Source: Gilichinskyi gelida (GTDB lineage Bacteria > Acidobacteriota > Thermoanaerobaculia > Gp7-AA8). From it: a DNA stretch of 64,000 nt. Positions 18,081-25,468 of this stretch are shown piece by piece. The stretch is from contig JBBPII010000020.1 in assembly GCA_038040385.1 (NCBI GenBank), positions 46,644 through 110,643 of the forward strand, read 5' to 3'. A program made the position numbers and the translations under genes. Below the pieces are notes generated by a model, which was not told the origin of the DNA, ran no database searches, and worked only from the letters and a program-made list of their open reading frames with translations. Numbering within the stretch: position 1 is the stretch's first letter; every line of letters starts with the position of its first letter.

Positions 18081-19138
18081 AGACTCTGAAGTACGTCCAG
18101 CATCGCAGCAAGATCCTCGAGCGGGATGTCCCCCATGTGCCCGATGCGGAACGTCTTGGCCTTCCATTGCCCGTAGCCGCCGCCGAGGGTGTAGCCGCGC
18201 TTCTTCATGGCGGTGCGGATCTCCTCGGGACTGCGCACCGGCTCGAGCGCGCTGACGGTGGCCGAGGCGTGCTCGAGGCCGACGGCCAGCTTCGCGAAGC
18301 GCGCCGTCCGCTCGATGGTGAGGTCGCGCATGGCGGTGTGGCGGCGGTAGCGCGTCTCGAGCGTCTCGCCGCGGATGATGTGCTCGAGCTGCGCGGCGAG
18401 GGCGAAAAAGTGCGGGATCGATGGCGTCGCCGGGACGCCACCGTCGTCCGCGTTTTTCTTGTAGCTGAGAAAGTCGAAGTACGTGCCGCGGTAAGGCACT
18501 TTCTGGGCGCGCGCCAGCGCCTGCTGCGAGACGGCGAGCACGGTGATGCCCGGCGGCAGCGCGAGGCCTTTCTGCACGCTGGCCAGGCAGACGTCGAGGC
18601 CCCATTCGTCGAAAAGTACCGGGATGCCGCCTAGCGAGGAGACGGCGTCGACGAGGACGAGCGTGTCGGGCGACTCATCGCGCACCGCGTGCGCCAGCGC
18701 CTGCACGTCGTTGGTCACGCCGGTCGACGTCTCGTTGTGGGTGAGTGTGACCGCGTCGTAGTGCACCCGCCGCGATCCGAGGTGGTCCGCCAGCTCGGCG
18801 GGATCGACGGCGTTCCCCCAACCGGCGTCGAGGCGATCGACCTCCAGGCCGAGACTCTCCGCGATGGCCAGCCAGCGCTCGGAGAACGCGCCGCAGGTCG
18901 TGACCAGCACGCGCTGCTTGGCCGTGTTCAGCAGCGCCGCCTCCATCATCGCCGTGCCGCTGCAGGTGGCGACGAAGACGTCCTGCGCCGTGCCGAACAG
19001 CGGCCGGAGGTCGGCAGCGATGCGCAGAAACAGCTCGCGGAACTCCGCGCTGCGATGGCCGATCATCGGGTGCGTCAGCTCCTGCAGAAGAGCGGGACGC
19101 ACCCAGGTGGGGCCGGGGATGAAGTATTTGCAGGTCAT
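18074..19138 (-). CDS. Class V aminotransferase, probable phosphoserine aminotransferase
   Basis: This PLP enzyme (354 residues) has FIPGPTWVRPALLQELT, CSGTAMMEAALLN, TLTHNETSTGV, VDAVSSLGG with the PLP-contacting Asp, and ASVQKGLALPPG, where the Lys of QKGL is the Schiff-base lysine. By sequence it belongs to the serine-pyruvate/alanine-glyoxylate group. Its position between serB and serA, with a 4-base overlap to serB, argues that it makes phosphoserine from phosphohydroxypyruvate in place of a classical SerC. Its C-terminus ends in a repeat element that provides the stop codon. Confidence 0.9.
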   Translation of the reverse strand: MTCKYFIPGPTWVRPALLQELTHPMIGHRSAEFRELFLRIAADLRPLFGTAQDVFVATCSGTAMMEAALLNTAKQRVLVTTCGAFSERWLAIAESLGLEVDRLDAGWGNAVDPAELADHLGSRRVHYDAVTLTHNETSTGVTNDVQALAHAVRDESPDTLVLVDAVSSLGGIPVLFDEWGLDVCLASVQKGLALPPGITVLAVSQQALARAQKVPYRGTYFDFLSYKKNADDGGVPATPSIPHFFALAAQLEHIIRGETLETRYRRHTAMRDLTIERTARFAKLAVGLEHASATVSALEPVRSPEEIRTAMKKRGYTLGGGYGQWKAKTFRIGHMGDIPLEDLAAMLDVLQSLC

Positions 19139-19764
19139 AGGAGCTGGGCGGCGACTTCGGGCATCGTCATCGCGTACGCATCCGCATTCTCCCTCACCAC
19201 AGCCCGTTCCCGCACTCCCCCAAACCCGACGAACATGTCCACCGCCCCCTTCGCCTCGAGGTCACTCGCTCCGTCCCCCACGAACGCCGCCTTTCCTTTC
19301 GTCCGTGCACGCACATCGCGCACCACAACCTCCTTCCCGCCCGCACGTGTGAGGGGGGAGCGGCGGTCGAAGTCCTCGTACGCGCCGCCGGCGGCGAAGC
19401 GCAGCCGCACGGCGTGCACGTTACGGACGTCGAGCGCCTCGGCGAGCGGGAGGATGGCCTGTTCGATGCCGGCGGTGACCAGGTGCACGATCGTGCCCGC
19501 GCGCTGCAGTTCCCCGATGACCTCAAGCGCGCCCTCGACGATCGATGCGAGGTAGCGCTGCGCCAGCGCGTCGACCTCCGCGCGCGAAGGGCGGATGATC
19601 TCCAGGCGCCGCGCGTACACATCCTCCAGCGGGATCTCGCCGTTCATGGCCGCTTCGGTCAGCCTGACGATCTCCGAATCGCCGCGGCCGAGGATGTCGA
19701 TGCCTTCGATGGTGACGAGCGTGGAGTCGACGTCGAAGAAGACGAGGCGGTACGGGATGCTCAC
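19135..19764 (-). CDS. serB: HAD-family phosphoserine phosphatase
   Basis: HAD motif I appears as FFDVDSTLV (nucleophile Asp and Asp+2), motif II as VTAG, and motif IV as AFVGDGASDLEAK. The helical cap (GIDILGRGDSEIVRLTEAAM ... GEIPLEDVYARRLEII) matches phosphoserine phosphatases. It would remove phosphate from phosphoserine, the last step of the pathway. It overlaps the genes on both sides by 4 bases, so it is co-translated with the aminotransferase and the phosphoglycolate-phosphatase-like gene. Confidence 0.9.
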   Translation of the reverse strand: MSIPYRLVFFDVDSTLVTIEGIDILGRGDSEIVRLTEAAMNGEIPLEDVYARRLEIIRPSRAEVDALAQRYLASIVEGALEVIGELQRAGTIVHLVTAGIEQAILPLAEALDVRNVHAVRLRFAAGGAYEDFDRRSPLTRAGGKEVVVRDVRARTKGKAAFVGDGASDLEAKGAVDMFVGFGGVRERAVVRENADAYAMTMPEVAAQLL

Positions 19765-20411
19765 GCGGCCACCACGGCGAGCAAATCGGAGAACCGATCG
19801 AGATAGTGGTCCGGCCGCGCGGCGCGCAGCGCCTCGGCGGTCGACGATCCGGTGGCCACCACGGCGACGTCCATGCCGCTGTTGCGCGCGGCGTGGACGT
19901 CGATCGGCATGTCGCCGACGAAAAGCGCCTCATCCGCGGCGCACGCCGTCGCCTCCAGCGTGTGCAGCACGTGGCGGGCGTCGGGCTTGCGCGCGCCGGC
20001 GAGATCGGGGCCGACGATGGCGCGGAAGAAGGGCGCGAGCTGGAGGAAATCGAGGATCTTCTTGGAGAACGACGTCGGCTTGTTGGTGCAGACCGCCATG
20101 GCCACGCCGAGGGCGTGGAGGGCGGCGATGGTCTCGGCGACGTCGGCGAGCACCTTCGACTCCGCGCAGCAGATCTCGTCGTAGCGGTTCTCGAACGCCA
20201 CGCGCGCGCTGCGCGGCACGTCGTCGCGCTCGAAGGCGCGCTGCAGCATCGTCTCCAGCCCGTCGCCGACGAAGTCGCGGATGCGCGCCGCGCTCAGCTC
20301 GTGCAGGCCGTGCTCGCGCCGCGCGAAGTTCACCGCCTCCGCCAAGGCCGTGTACGAGTCGACGAGCGTGCCGTCGAGGTCGAAGATGACCGCGCGGTAG
20401 CGGAGTGTCAT
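19761..20411 (-). CDS. gph: HAD-family phosphoglycolate phosphatase-like protein
   Basis: The motifs are VIFDLDGTLVDSYTAL (nucleophile), AVCTNKPTS (motif II), a conserved Lys in GARKPDARHVL and the acidic motif ALFVGDMPIDVHAAR. The four-helix cap (LHELSAARIRDFVGDG) is that of the Gph/PGP branch. It likely dephosphorylates 2-phosphoglycolate or a related small phosphate ester. It overlaps mobB upstream and serB downstream by 4 bases each. Confidence 0.85.
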   Translation of the reverse strand: MTLRYRAVIFDLDGTLVDSYTALAEAVNFARREHGLHELSAARIRDFVGDGLETMLQRAFERDDVPRSARVAFENRYDEICCAESKVLADVAETIAALHALGVAMAVCTNKPTSFSKKILDFLQLAPFFRAIVGPDLAGARKPDARHVLHTLEATACAADEALFVGDMPIDVHAARNSGMDVAVVATGSSTAEALRAARPDHYLDRFSDLLAVVAA

Positions 20412-20749
20412 GGGCGGCGCCAGATCTTATCGTCGACGGACTTGAAGCCTTCGACGACTACCACGTCGCTCGTGCAATGCACGAGCAGATCCTGCGGCTC
20501 GGCGTAGGCCACACGCTTGGTCGATGCGCCGTCGAAGACCACCGCCTCGCCGTCGCCCGCCAGGATCACCGGCCGCGCGCCGGCGGCGAGGAACGCCGCG
20601 GTGTCGCCGCGGTCATCCTCGTTGAGTGGGTGGTGGGTGTGCTTGATGGCGCCAACGCTGCGGCCGGCGGCGAGGGAGGTGCGGATGAGCTCGACCAGGC
20701 GCGTAGTTTTACCGCTTCCTGACGGCCCGCTGATGGCGATGACCTCCAC
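20408..20749 (-). CDS. mobB: Molybdopterin-guanine dinucleotide biosynthesis protein MobB
   Basis: This 113-residue P-loop protein begins at a GTG (VEVIAISGPSGSGKTTRLVE) and has GAIKHTHHPLNEDDRGDT and VVVVEGFKS, the MobB signatures. It is the accessory GTPase for MGD cofactor synthesis. It is the first gene of the operon; an ATGA overlap joins it to gph. Longer in-frame extensions run antisense into the thioredoxin-fold gene and are not likely. No other molybdenum cofactor gene is in the window, so its link to the serine genes seems positional. Confidence 0.85.
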   Translation of the reverse strand: MEVIAISGPSGSGKTTRLVELIRTSLAAGRSVGAIKHTHHPLNEDDRGDTAAFLAAGARPVILAGDGEAVVFDGASTKRVAYAEPQDLLVHCTSDVVVVEGFKSVDDKIWRRP

Positions 20750-20770
20750 GGGTGTGGAAAATAGCACCCC

Positions 20771-21250
20771 ATGCGCCGCGCCGCCGCCCTGCTCCTCCTC
20801 TTCGCCGCCTCGGCGTCCGCGGCCAATCTGCGCGACGTGAAGGACCCGAAGAAGATCGCGGCGTTCTTTCCCCCGGCGGCGAAGCTGCGCGTCGTCAACA
20901 TCTGGGCCACGTGGTGCGTGCCGTGCGTGGCGGAGATGCCGCAGTTGAAAGCGGTGGACGCAGCGTTCGGCCCGGAGCTGGCGCTGGCCGGTGTCTCGAT
21001 GGACGACATGATCCCGGAGACGACCCGCGAGAAGGTGGTCACCTTCCTCGACCGCCAGAAGGTCAGCTATATCAATCTTTACTATAGTGGAAATGCCGAC
21101 GATCTGACGGACTTTTACCGCTTCGACGGCGAGATCCCCGTCACCATCGCCTTCAACCGCGCCGGAAAAGAGCTCTGGCGGCACCAAGGGCCCATCGACA
21201 GCGCCAATACCATCGCGGAGCTGCGCAAGCTCCTCAGGAGGATGCAATGA
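20771..21250 (+). CDS. TlpA-like periplasmic thioredoxin
   Basis: A signal peptide (MRRAAALLLLFAASASAA) is followed by a thioredoxin fold with the redox motif WATWCVPCVAEMPQL (CVPC) and the cis-Pro loop GEIPVTIAFN. It should reduce or transfer disulfides in the periplasm. It overlaps the next gene by 4 bases (ATGA), so the two thioredoxin-fold proteins are made together. It starts 21 bases from the divergent mobB. Confidence 0.9.
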   Translation: MRRAAALLLLFAASASAANLRDVKDPKKIAAFFPPAAKLRVVNIWATWCVPCVAEMPQLKAVDAAFGPELALAGVSMDDMIPETTREKVVTFLDRQKVSYINLYYSGNADDLTDFYRFDGEIPVTIAFNRAGKELWRHQGPIDSANTIAELRKLLRRMQ

Positions 21251-21840
21251 AGAGGTTGTTCGTTTCCATGTTGCTCGTGGCCGCGGCGACGGCGTGTTTC
21301 GCCGCCGACGAGCTGGCCGTCGGTGCCTCGGCACCCAAGTTCTCGCTGGTGAACGCGGTGGACGGGAAGACCGTCGCCGGTCCCGGCGCGGGCAAGCTGT
21401 CAGTGGTCATCTTCACCTGCAACCAATGCCCGTACGCCAAGGCCTTCGAGCCGCGCATCATCGAGCTGGCCAGGCAGTACCAGCCGAAGGGCGTGGTGTT
21501 CTACGCCATCGATCCGAACGACGACGTGAAGTACGCGATCGAGTCGCTCGGGGAGATGAAGTCGCGCGCGGTCGAGAAGGGCTACACGTTCCCGTACCTC
21601 AAAGACGGCGACAGCGCCATCGCCCGCGCCTACGGCGCGCGCGTGACGCCGCACGTCTACGTCGTCGACGGCGGCGGCACGGTGCGCTATCGCGGCTATG
21701 TCGACGACAGCGCCAAGCCCGCGGAGCGGCGCACCACCGGGCTCACCAACGCGCTCGACGATCTGCTGGCCGGCAAAGCGGTGTCGAATCAGGCCACGCG
21801 CGCCTTCGGCTGCACGATCAAGTGGGTTCCGTCATCCTGA
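21247..21840 (+). CDS. Exported peroxiredoxin/thioredoxin-like protein with CNQCPY motif
   Basis: After a signal peptide (MKRLFVSMLLVAAATACFAA) the protein has GASAPKFSLVNAVDGKTV, as in AhpC/TSA-type domains, and the active-site-like motif IFTCNQCPYAKAFEPRI, a CxxC. The cis-Pro loop is ARVTPHVYVVD. This is the alkyl-hydroperoxide-reductase/redoxin-like family often found in pairs with TlpA proteins. A lone C-terminal Cys (AFGCTIKW) may be a resolving residue. The last codons (SS and the TGA stop) come from the TCATCCTGA end of a dispersed palindrome. Confidence 0.88.
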   Translation: MKRLFVSMLLVAAATACFAADELAVGASAPKFSLVNAVDGKTVAGPGAGKLSVVIFTCNQCPYAKAFEPRIIELARQYQPKGVVFYAIDPNDDVKYAIESLGEMKSRAVEKGYTFPYLKDGDSAIARAYGARVTPHVYVVDGGGTVRYRGYVDDSAKPAERRTTGLTNALDDLLAGKAVSNQATRAFGCTIKWVPSS

Positions 21841-21906
21841 GCCGCGCAGACGGCGAAGGATCTCAGGGTGCGACCCCCCGAGATCCTTCGCTGCGCTCAG
21901 GATGAC
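21831..21906. repeat. Dispersed palindrome between convergent genes
   Basis: The outer ends TCATCCTGAG and CTCAGGATGA are complementary, and an inner hairpin pairs CGAAGGATCTC with GAGATCCTTCG. It forms the whole space between two convergent genes and supplies the TGA stop of both, so it may also act as a bidirectional terminator. Confidence 0.85.
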
Positions 21907-23057
21907 GTGATGTGGATTACTACCGCCGTCCAATCATCGGCGAGGCGTCCCTCGACCCGCGCTCTCACATTGCCGAGCAGCGACTCGAGCCACGCCTCGC
22001 CGTGCGGCGCGTCGCCGGTCGCCGCGATCAGCCGCGCGGTCTCCTCGTAGCCCAGCGGCTCGCCGTTCGGGCGCGGTGCCTCGGGGATGCCGTCGGACAG
22101 AAAGAGCACCCGGTCGCCGGAGGCGAGATGAAGCGTGGTGGCGTCGTAGCCGATGTCGTCGCGGAGCCCGAGGGGGAGGCGGGTGCCGGATACCTCGACC
22201 GGCTCCGTCGCGCCGCCGCGGACCAGGTACGGATCGGGACAGCCGGCGTTGGCGACCTCGATGGTCCGCGCCGACGGGTCATAGCGCGCGTACACCAGAG
22301 CGACGAATTCGCGCTTGCCGAGCTCCGCGACCAGCTTGCGATTGAGCAGCCGCATGGCCTCGCCGACCGGCTTGCGCGCCACGAACGGCAGCACGGCTTT
22401 GACCGACGCCATGATCAGGCTCGCGCCCATCCCTTTGCCGGCGACGTCGGCGACGACGATGGTGACCGAGCCGTCGTCGTTGCGGACGAAGTCGTAGAAG
22501 TCGCCCGCCACGAAGCTGGCGGGGAGGTTCCGTGCGGCGATGTTGAAGCCGTCCCCGTCGAACCGCGGCGGCGGGAGAAGGCGCATCTGAATCTCGCGCG
22601 CCATCTCCAGCTCGCGCTCCGCCCACGCCGTCTCCCGCACCCGGGTCTGCAGGCGTTCGAACCAGTGAAAGATGAACGAGGAGGCGAGGGCGATGACGGT
22701 CGTGGCCACCACGAACGGGATGCCGCGTCCCTCGAGCACTTCGCCGATCGTCAGATGTCCGCCGCCCAGCCGCACGCCCGCCACCAGGCCGAGGACCGCG
22801 CCGACGGCGCCGGCGATCACCGATGCGAAGGTGAGCGCGATGCGCCGCGCCGTCTCGCCGGCGTCTCGCAGTAGAAAGCCGACCGCCGCCTGCATCGCGC
22901 GCACGCAGAGGAAGGTCACGCCGCCGATGACCGCGCCGATGAAGATGGTGACCCAGAAGCCGGTCGGCCAGTTCGCGACGGCGTAGAAGCTCGACACCGC
23001 CGCGCCGATGAACATCGCCACGGCGCCGTTGCGCATCCAGCCGAGAATTCGCTTCAT
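21897..23057 (-). CDS. Membrane-bound SpoIIE-type serine phosphatase (RsbU-like)
   Basis: The N-terminal 140 residues hold about four membrane helices (GAVAMFIGAAVSSFYAV, VTIFIGAVIGGVTFL and others). A short linker helix (ERELEMAREIQMRLLPPP) is the classic signalling helix ahead of the PP2C-like domain. The phosphatase domain shows SFVAGDFYDFV, VVADVAGKGMGASLIMAS, GCPDPYLVRGG, LPLGL and LFLSDGIPEA with the metal-binding Asp residues. It probably dephosphorylates an anti-sigma-factor antagonist in a partner-switching pathway, though no such partner is nearby. The start at 23057 leaves only 27 bases to the divergent VWA gene. Confidence 0.9.
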   Translation of the reverse strand: MKRILGWMRNGAVAMFIGAAVSSFYAVANWPTGFWVTIFIGAVIGGVTFLCVRAMQAAVGFLLRDAGETARRIALTFASVIAGAVGAVLGLVAGVRLGGGHLTIGEVLEGRGIPFVVATTVIALASSFIFHWFERLQTRVRETAWAERELEMAREIQMRLLPPPRFDGDGFNIAARNLPASFVAGDFYDFVRNDDGSVTIVVADVAGKGMGASLIMASVKAVLPFVARKPVGEAMRLLNRKLVAELGKREFVALVYARYDPSARTIEVANAGCPDPYLVRGGATEPVEVSGTRLPLGLRDDIGYDATTLHLASGDRVLFLSDGIPEAPRPNGEPLGYEETARLIAATGDAPHGEAWLESLLGNVRARVEGRLADDWTAVVIHITSS

Positions 23058-23084
23058 CACAATGATGCTAACGTTATCCGCTCC

Positions 23085-24863
23085 ATGAAGTTGCCCCTCG
23101 TTGCAGTCCTGTTGGCCATCGCGATGCCCCTGATCGCCGCTGACCAGGCCAAGCTTTCGATCGACCTCGAGCCGCTCGGCGACACCGCGCAGGGCGTGGT
23201 CATGCGCGCGACCTATCGCTTCGCCGTCGGCCCCGACATGCCGCCCGGCGTACCGCTGGTCATCATTGGCTCCGTCTCGCAGGACGGCGCCGTGGTCAAG
23301 CGCTTCCGCTATCCGGTCGACCCGACGCAGCGCGAGTCGCTGACGGCGATCCAGACTCTGCAGCCTGGCACCGTGGAGGTCGAGGCGCGGCTGATGGTGC
23401 CGCTCGAAGAGGAGTCGCCGGTGATCGTGGCGAAAACGACGCAGACGTTCACGGTGGCCAAGACGAACAAAGAGTACGTCGCCGACGAGAACGACGGCAC
23501 CGCCATCGTGGCCGAGGGGATATTGCCGGAGACGAGCGGCGCGGTGCGCATCGTGCCGCCGAGGCGCGACGTCTCGCCCAAGCTCTTCATCGTCGACGTC
23601 GAGATCAAGCCGCCGGTCAAGCGGGTCGAGTTCTGGGTCGAAGGAAAGAAGATCTTCACCCGCAACGGTCCGCCCTACCGCGCTGAGCTCGACCTCGGCG
23701 CGCTGCCGAAACGGGTCGAGGTGCGCGCCATCGGCTACGACGAGCGCGGACGCTACGTCGACGCCGACGCCTTCGTGGTCAACGAGCGTGAAACGCCGCT
23801 GGAAGTGAAGATCACCCGCACCGAGACGCCCGACGGCGTCGCGCACTTCAAGCTCAGCGTGCAGAACCCGAAGGGGACGACCGTGAAGAGCGTGGTGCTC
23901 TTCGCCGGCGACCGGAAGCTGCACCAGTGGCAGCGCCCGCCGTACGCGGTCGACCTTCCGGTGGCGCAGTTGAAAGGCGTCGAGTTCGTGCGCGCCTCGG
24001 TCGTCGACGACACCGGCTACGAGGCGGCCGACATCCTCTTCCTCAACGGCGAGCGGTTCAGCGAGGAGATCGACGTCGACGTCGTCGAGCTGCCGGTGAG
24101 CGTCACCGACAGCGCGGGTGCGCCGGTGACGGACTTGAAGCAATCCGACTTCCACGTCTTCGAGAAAGGCAAGCCGCAAAAGATCGGCGCGTTCAACTAC
24201 GCGTCGAATCTGCCGATCTCCGTGGGGCTGCTCCTCGACCGCTCCGGCAGCATGGAGAAGCGGATGAAGGAGACCAAGAGCGCGGCGGTCGAGTTTCTCC
24301 GCCGCATCATGAAGGGCTCCGACCGCGCCTTCATCAGCGCGTTCGCCTTCGACAGCACGAAGTCCGCGCCGTTCGTCTCCGACGTGAAGGCGCTCGAGGA
24401 GCAGGTCAACGCCATCCCCGAAGCGAGCGGCGGGACGTCGCTCTACGACGCCATCGTCACCGGCCTCTATCGCTTCCGCACCATGCCGGGGCGCAGGGCG
24501 CTGATCATCCTCACCGATGGCGAAGACACGACGTCGCGCGTGCCGTACGACGAGATGCTGGCTTACGCCCGCGCCGCCCGTGTTCCGCTGTACTTCATCG
24601 GCATCGGTATGGGCTTCTCCGAGATGTTCGGCACGTCGAAGATGAAAACGCTCGCCGCGGAGACCGGCGGTGCCGCCTACTTCATCAAGGACGTCAAGCA
24701 GCTCGGCGAGGCATACGTCAAGCTCGAGAACGACCTCCGCACCCAATACCTGCTGACCTACAACACCGAGAGCACGCGGACGGACCGCAGCTACCGGACG
24801 GTGGAGGTGCGGGTGGACCGGCCGGGGGCGGTGGTGCGGACGATCCGGGGTTTCATCCCGTAG
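23085..24863 (+). CDS. VWFA-related (Acidobacterial type) secreted protein
   Basis: The protein (592 residues) has a signal peptide (MKLPLVAVLLAIAMPLIAA), a beta-sandwich region to about 340, the lead-in VTDLKQSDFHVFEKGKPQKI and a von Willebrand A domain from about 375: LLLDRSGSMEKRMK (MIDAS DxSxS), SGGTSLYDAI (Thr of the MIDAS) and LIILTDGEDTTS. The ending, QYLLTYNT followed by YRTVEVRV, is typical of the VWFA-related Acidobacterial domain family, which is abundant in that phylum and of unknown function. It supports the taxonomic guess. Likely periplasmic or surface-exposed. Confidence 0.92.
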   Translation: MKLPLVAVLLAIAMPLIAADQAKLSIDLEPLGDTAQGVVMRATYRFAVGPDMPPGVPLVIIGSVSQDGAVVKRFRYPVDPTQRESLTAIQTLQPGTVEVEARLMVPLEEESPVIVAKTTQTFTVAKTNKEYVADENDGTAIVAEGILPETSGAVRIVPPRRDVSPKLFIVDVEIKPPVKRVEFWVEGKKIFTRNGPPYRAELDLGALPKRVEVRAIGYDERGRYVDADAFVVNERETPLEVKITRTETPDGVAHFKLSVQNPKGTTVKSVVLFAGDRKLHQWQRPPYAVDLPVAQLKGVEFVRASVVDDTGYEAADILFLNGERFSEEIDVDVVELPVSVTDSAGAPVTDLKQSDFHVFEKGKPQKIGAFNYASNLPISVGLLLDRSGSMEKRMKETKSAAVEFLRRIMKGSDRAFISAFAFDSTKSAPFVSDVKALEEQVNAIPEASGGTSLYDAIVTGLYRFRTMPGRRALIILTDGEDTTSRVPYDEMLAYARAARVPLYFIGIGMGFSEMFGTSKMKTLAAETGGAAYFIKDVKQLGEAYVKLENDLRTQYLLTYNTESTRTDRSYRTVEVRVDRPGAVVRTIRGFIP

Positions 24864-24918
24864 GAGGAACGCCGCCGTCCCCGGCGGCTGGCCCGGCGGC
24901 GTCCCGCCGCCGTTCCCT
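24864..24918. repeat. GC-rich imperfect palindrome after the VWA gene
   Basis: AGGAACGCCGCCGTCCCC is roughly mirrored by GTCCCGCCGCCGTTCCCT, with GGCGGC motifs between. It lies between the convergent VWA gene and the ParE-like toxin gene, starts right after the TAG stop of the VWA gene, and could terminate transcription. Confidence 0.55.
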
Positions 24919-24929
24919 AGCGCGTTGCG

Positions 24930-25238
24930 TCATTGTTCGATCCTTGGCAGCAGCGAGAGCAGATCGCGTGCTCCATGAACAAACGCGGCGATCACGACTC
25001 GCTTGCCTCGTACACGGTAGATGAGTCGATAGCGTCCCACGAACAGCTCGCGAATCGATTCATCACCATATTCGGGAACGACTCGACCGCGCTCTGCAAA
25101 TTGGAAGAGGGAGTTCGCAGCTTTTTCGGCTTTGTCGACGAGCGCCGCAGCATAGCTAGGGGAGTCTTTCGCGATGTACTCGGCCGCCTCGACGACCGAG
25201 GAGATGGCAGATTCCGACCACTCTACCGAATACGCCAC
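24930..25238 (-). CDS. ParE/RelE-family toxin
   Basis: The sequence YSVEWSESAISSVVEAAEYI, PSYAAALVDKAEKAANSL, GRVVPEYGDESIRELFVGRYRLIYRV and VVIAAFVHGARDLL is the full ParE fold, including the conserved RELFVGRYRLIYRV strand pair. The start is a GTG that lies inside the end of the antitoxin gene (16-base overlap). ParE members inhibit gyrase; RelE members cleave mRNA; the long N-terminal helices favour ParE. Confidence 0.88.
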   Translation of the reverse strand: MAYSVEWSESAISSVVEAAEYIAKDSPSYAAALVDKAEKAANSLFQFAERGRVVPEYGDESIRELFVGRYRLIYRVRGKRVVIAAFVHGARDLLSLLPRIEQ

Positions 25239-25411
25239 TTGTCGAGCCGCCGCATCGCCTCCTCGTGGGTCACCACGCGGCCCGCATCCGCGTCTGCGAG
25301 GCCTTGATCGACCTTTTGACGGACGTAGATGTGGTACTGGATGTCTTCCAGAGAGGCGTCATCCGGAAGCACCTCGAGAATCTTCTGCACCTGTTCCTTC
25401 GCGGTTTCCAT
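25223..25411 (-). CDS. Antitoxin partner of the ParE-like toxin
   Basis: This 62-residue protein (METAKEQVQKILEVLPDDAS ... VRQKVDQGLADADAGRVVTHEEAMRRLDKW) has the helical pattern of a common antitoxin family upstream of ParE toxins, with the motif GLADADAGRVVTHEEAM that is shared with many stand-alone antitoxins. It overlaps the toxin gene by 16 bases. Confidence 0.85.
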   Translation of the reverse strand: METAKEQVQKILEVLPDDASLEDIQYHIYVRQKVDQGLADADAGRVVTHEEAMRRLDKWRIR

Positions 25412-25423
25412 GGCGAGAGCATT

Positions 25424-25451
25424 TTACGCCGGGTACATCCGCCTGTACGCC
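25424..25451 (-). other. Possible short remnant of the slt 3' end
   Basis: Read on the minus strand this stretch encodes AYRRMYPA and a TAA stop, close to the SYRRMYP ending of slt at 30224 and of its duplicate at 27226. The exactly shared core is GGATGTACCC. It is short enough to be chance; it is noted because it flanks the asparagine-synthase/peptide pair on the other side. Confidence 0.3.
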
Positions 25452-25468
25452 CCGCCCCGTTTCCGGCT

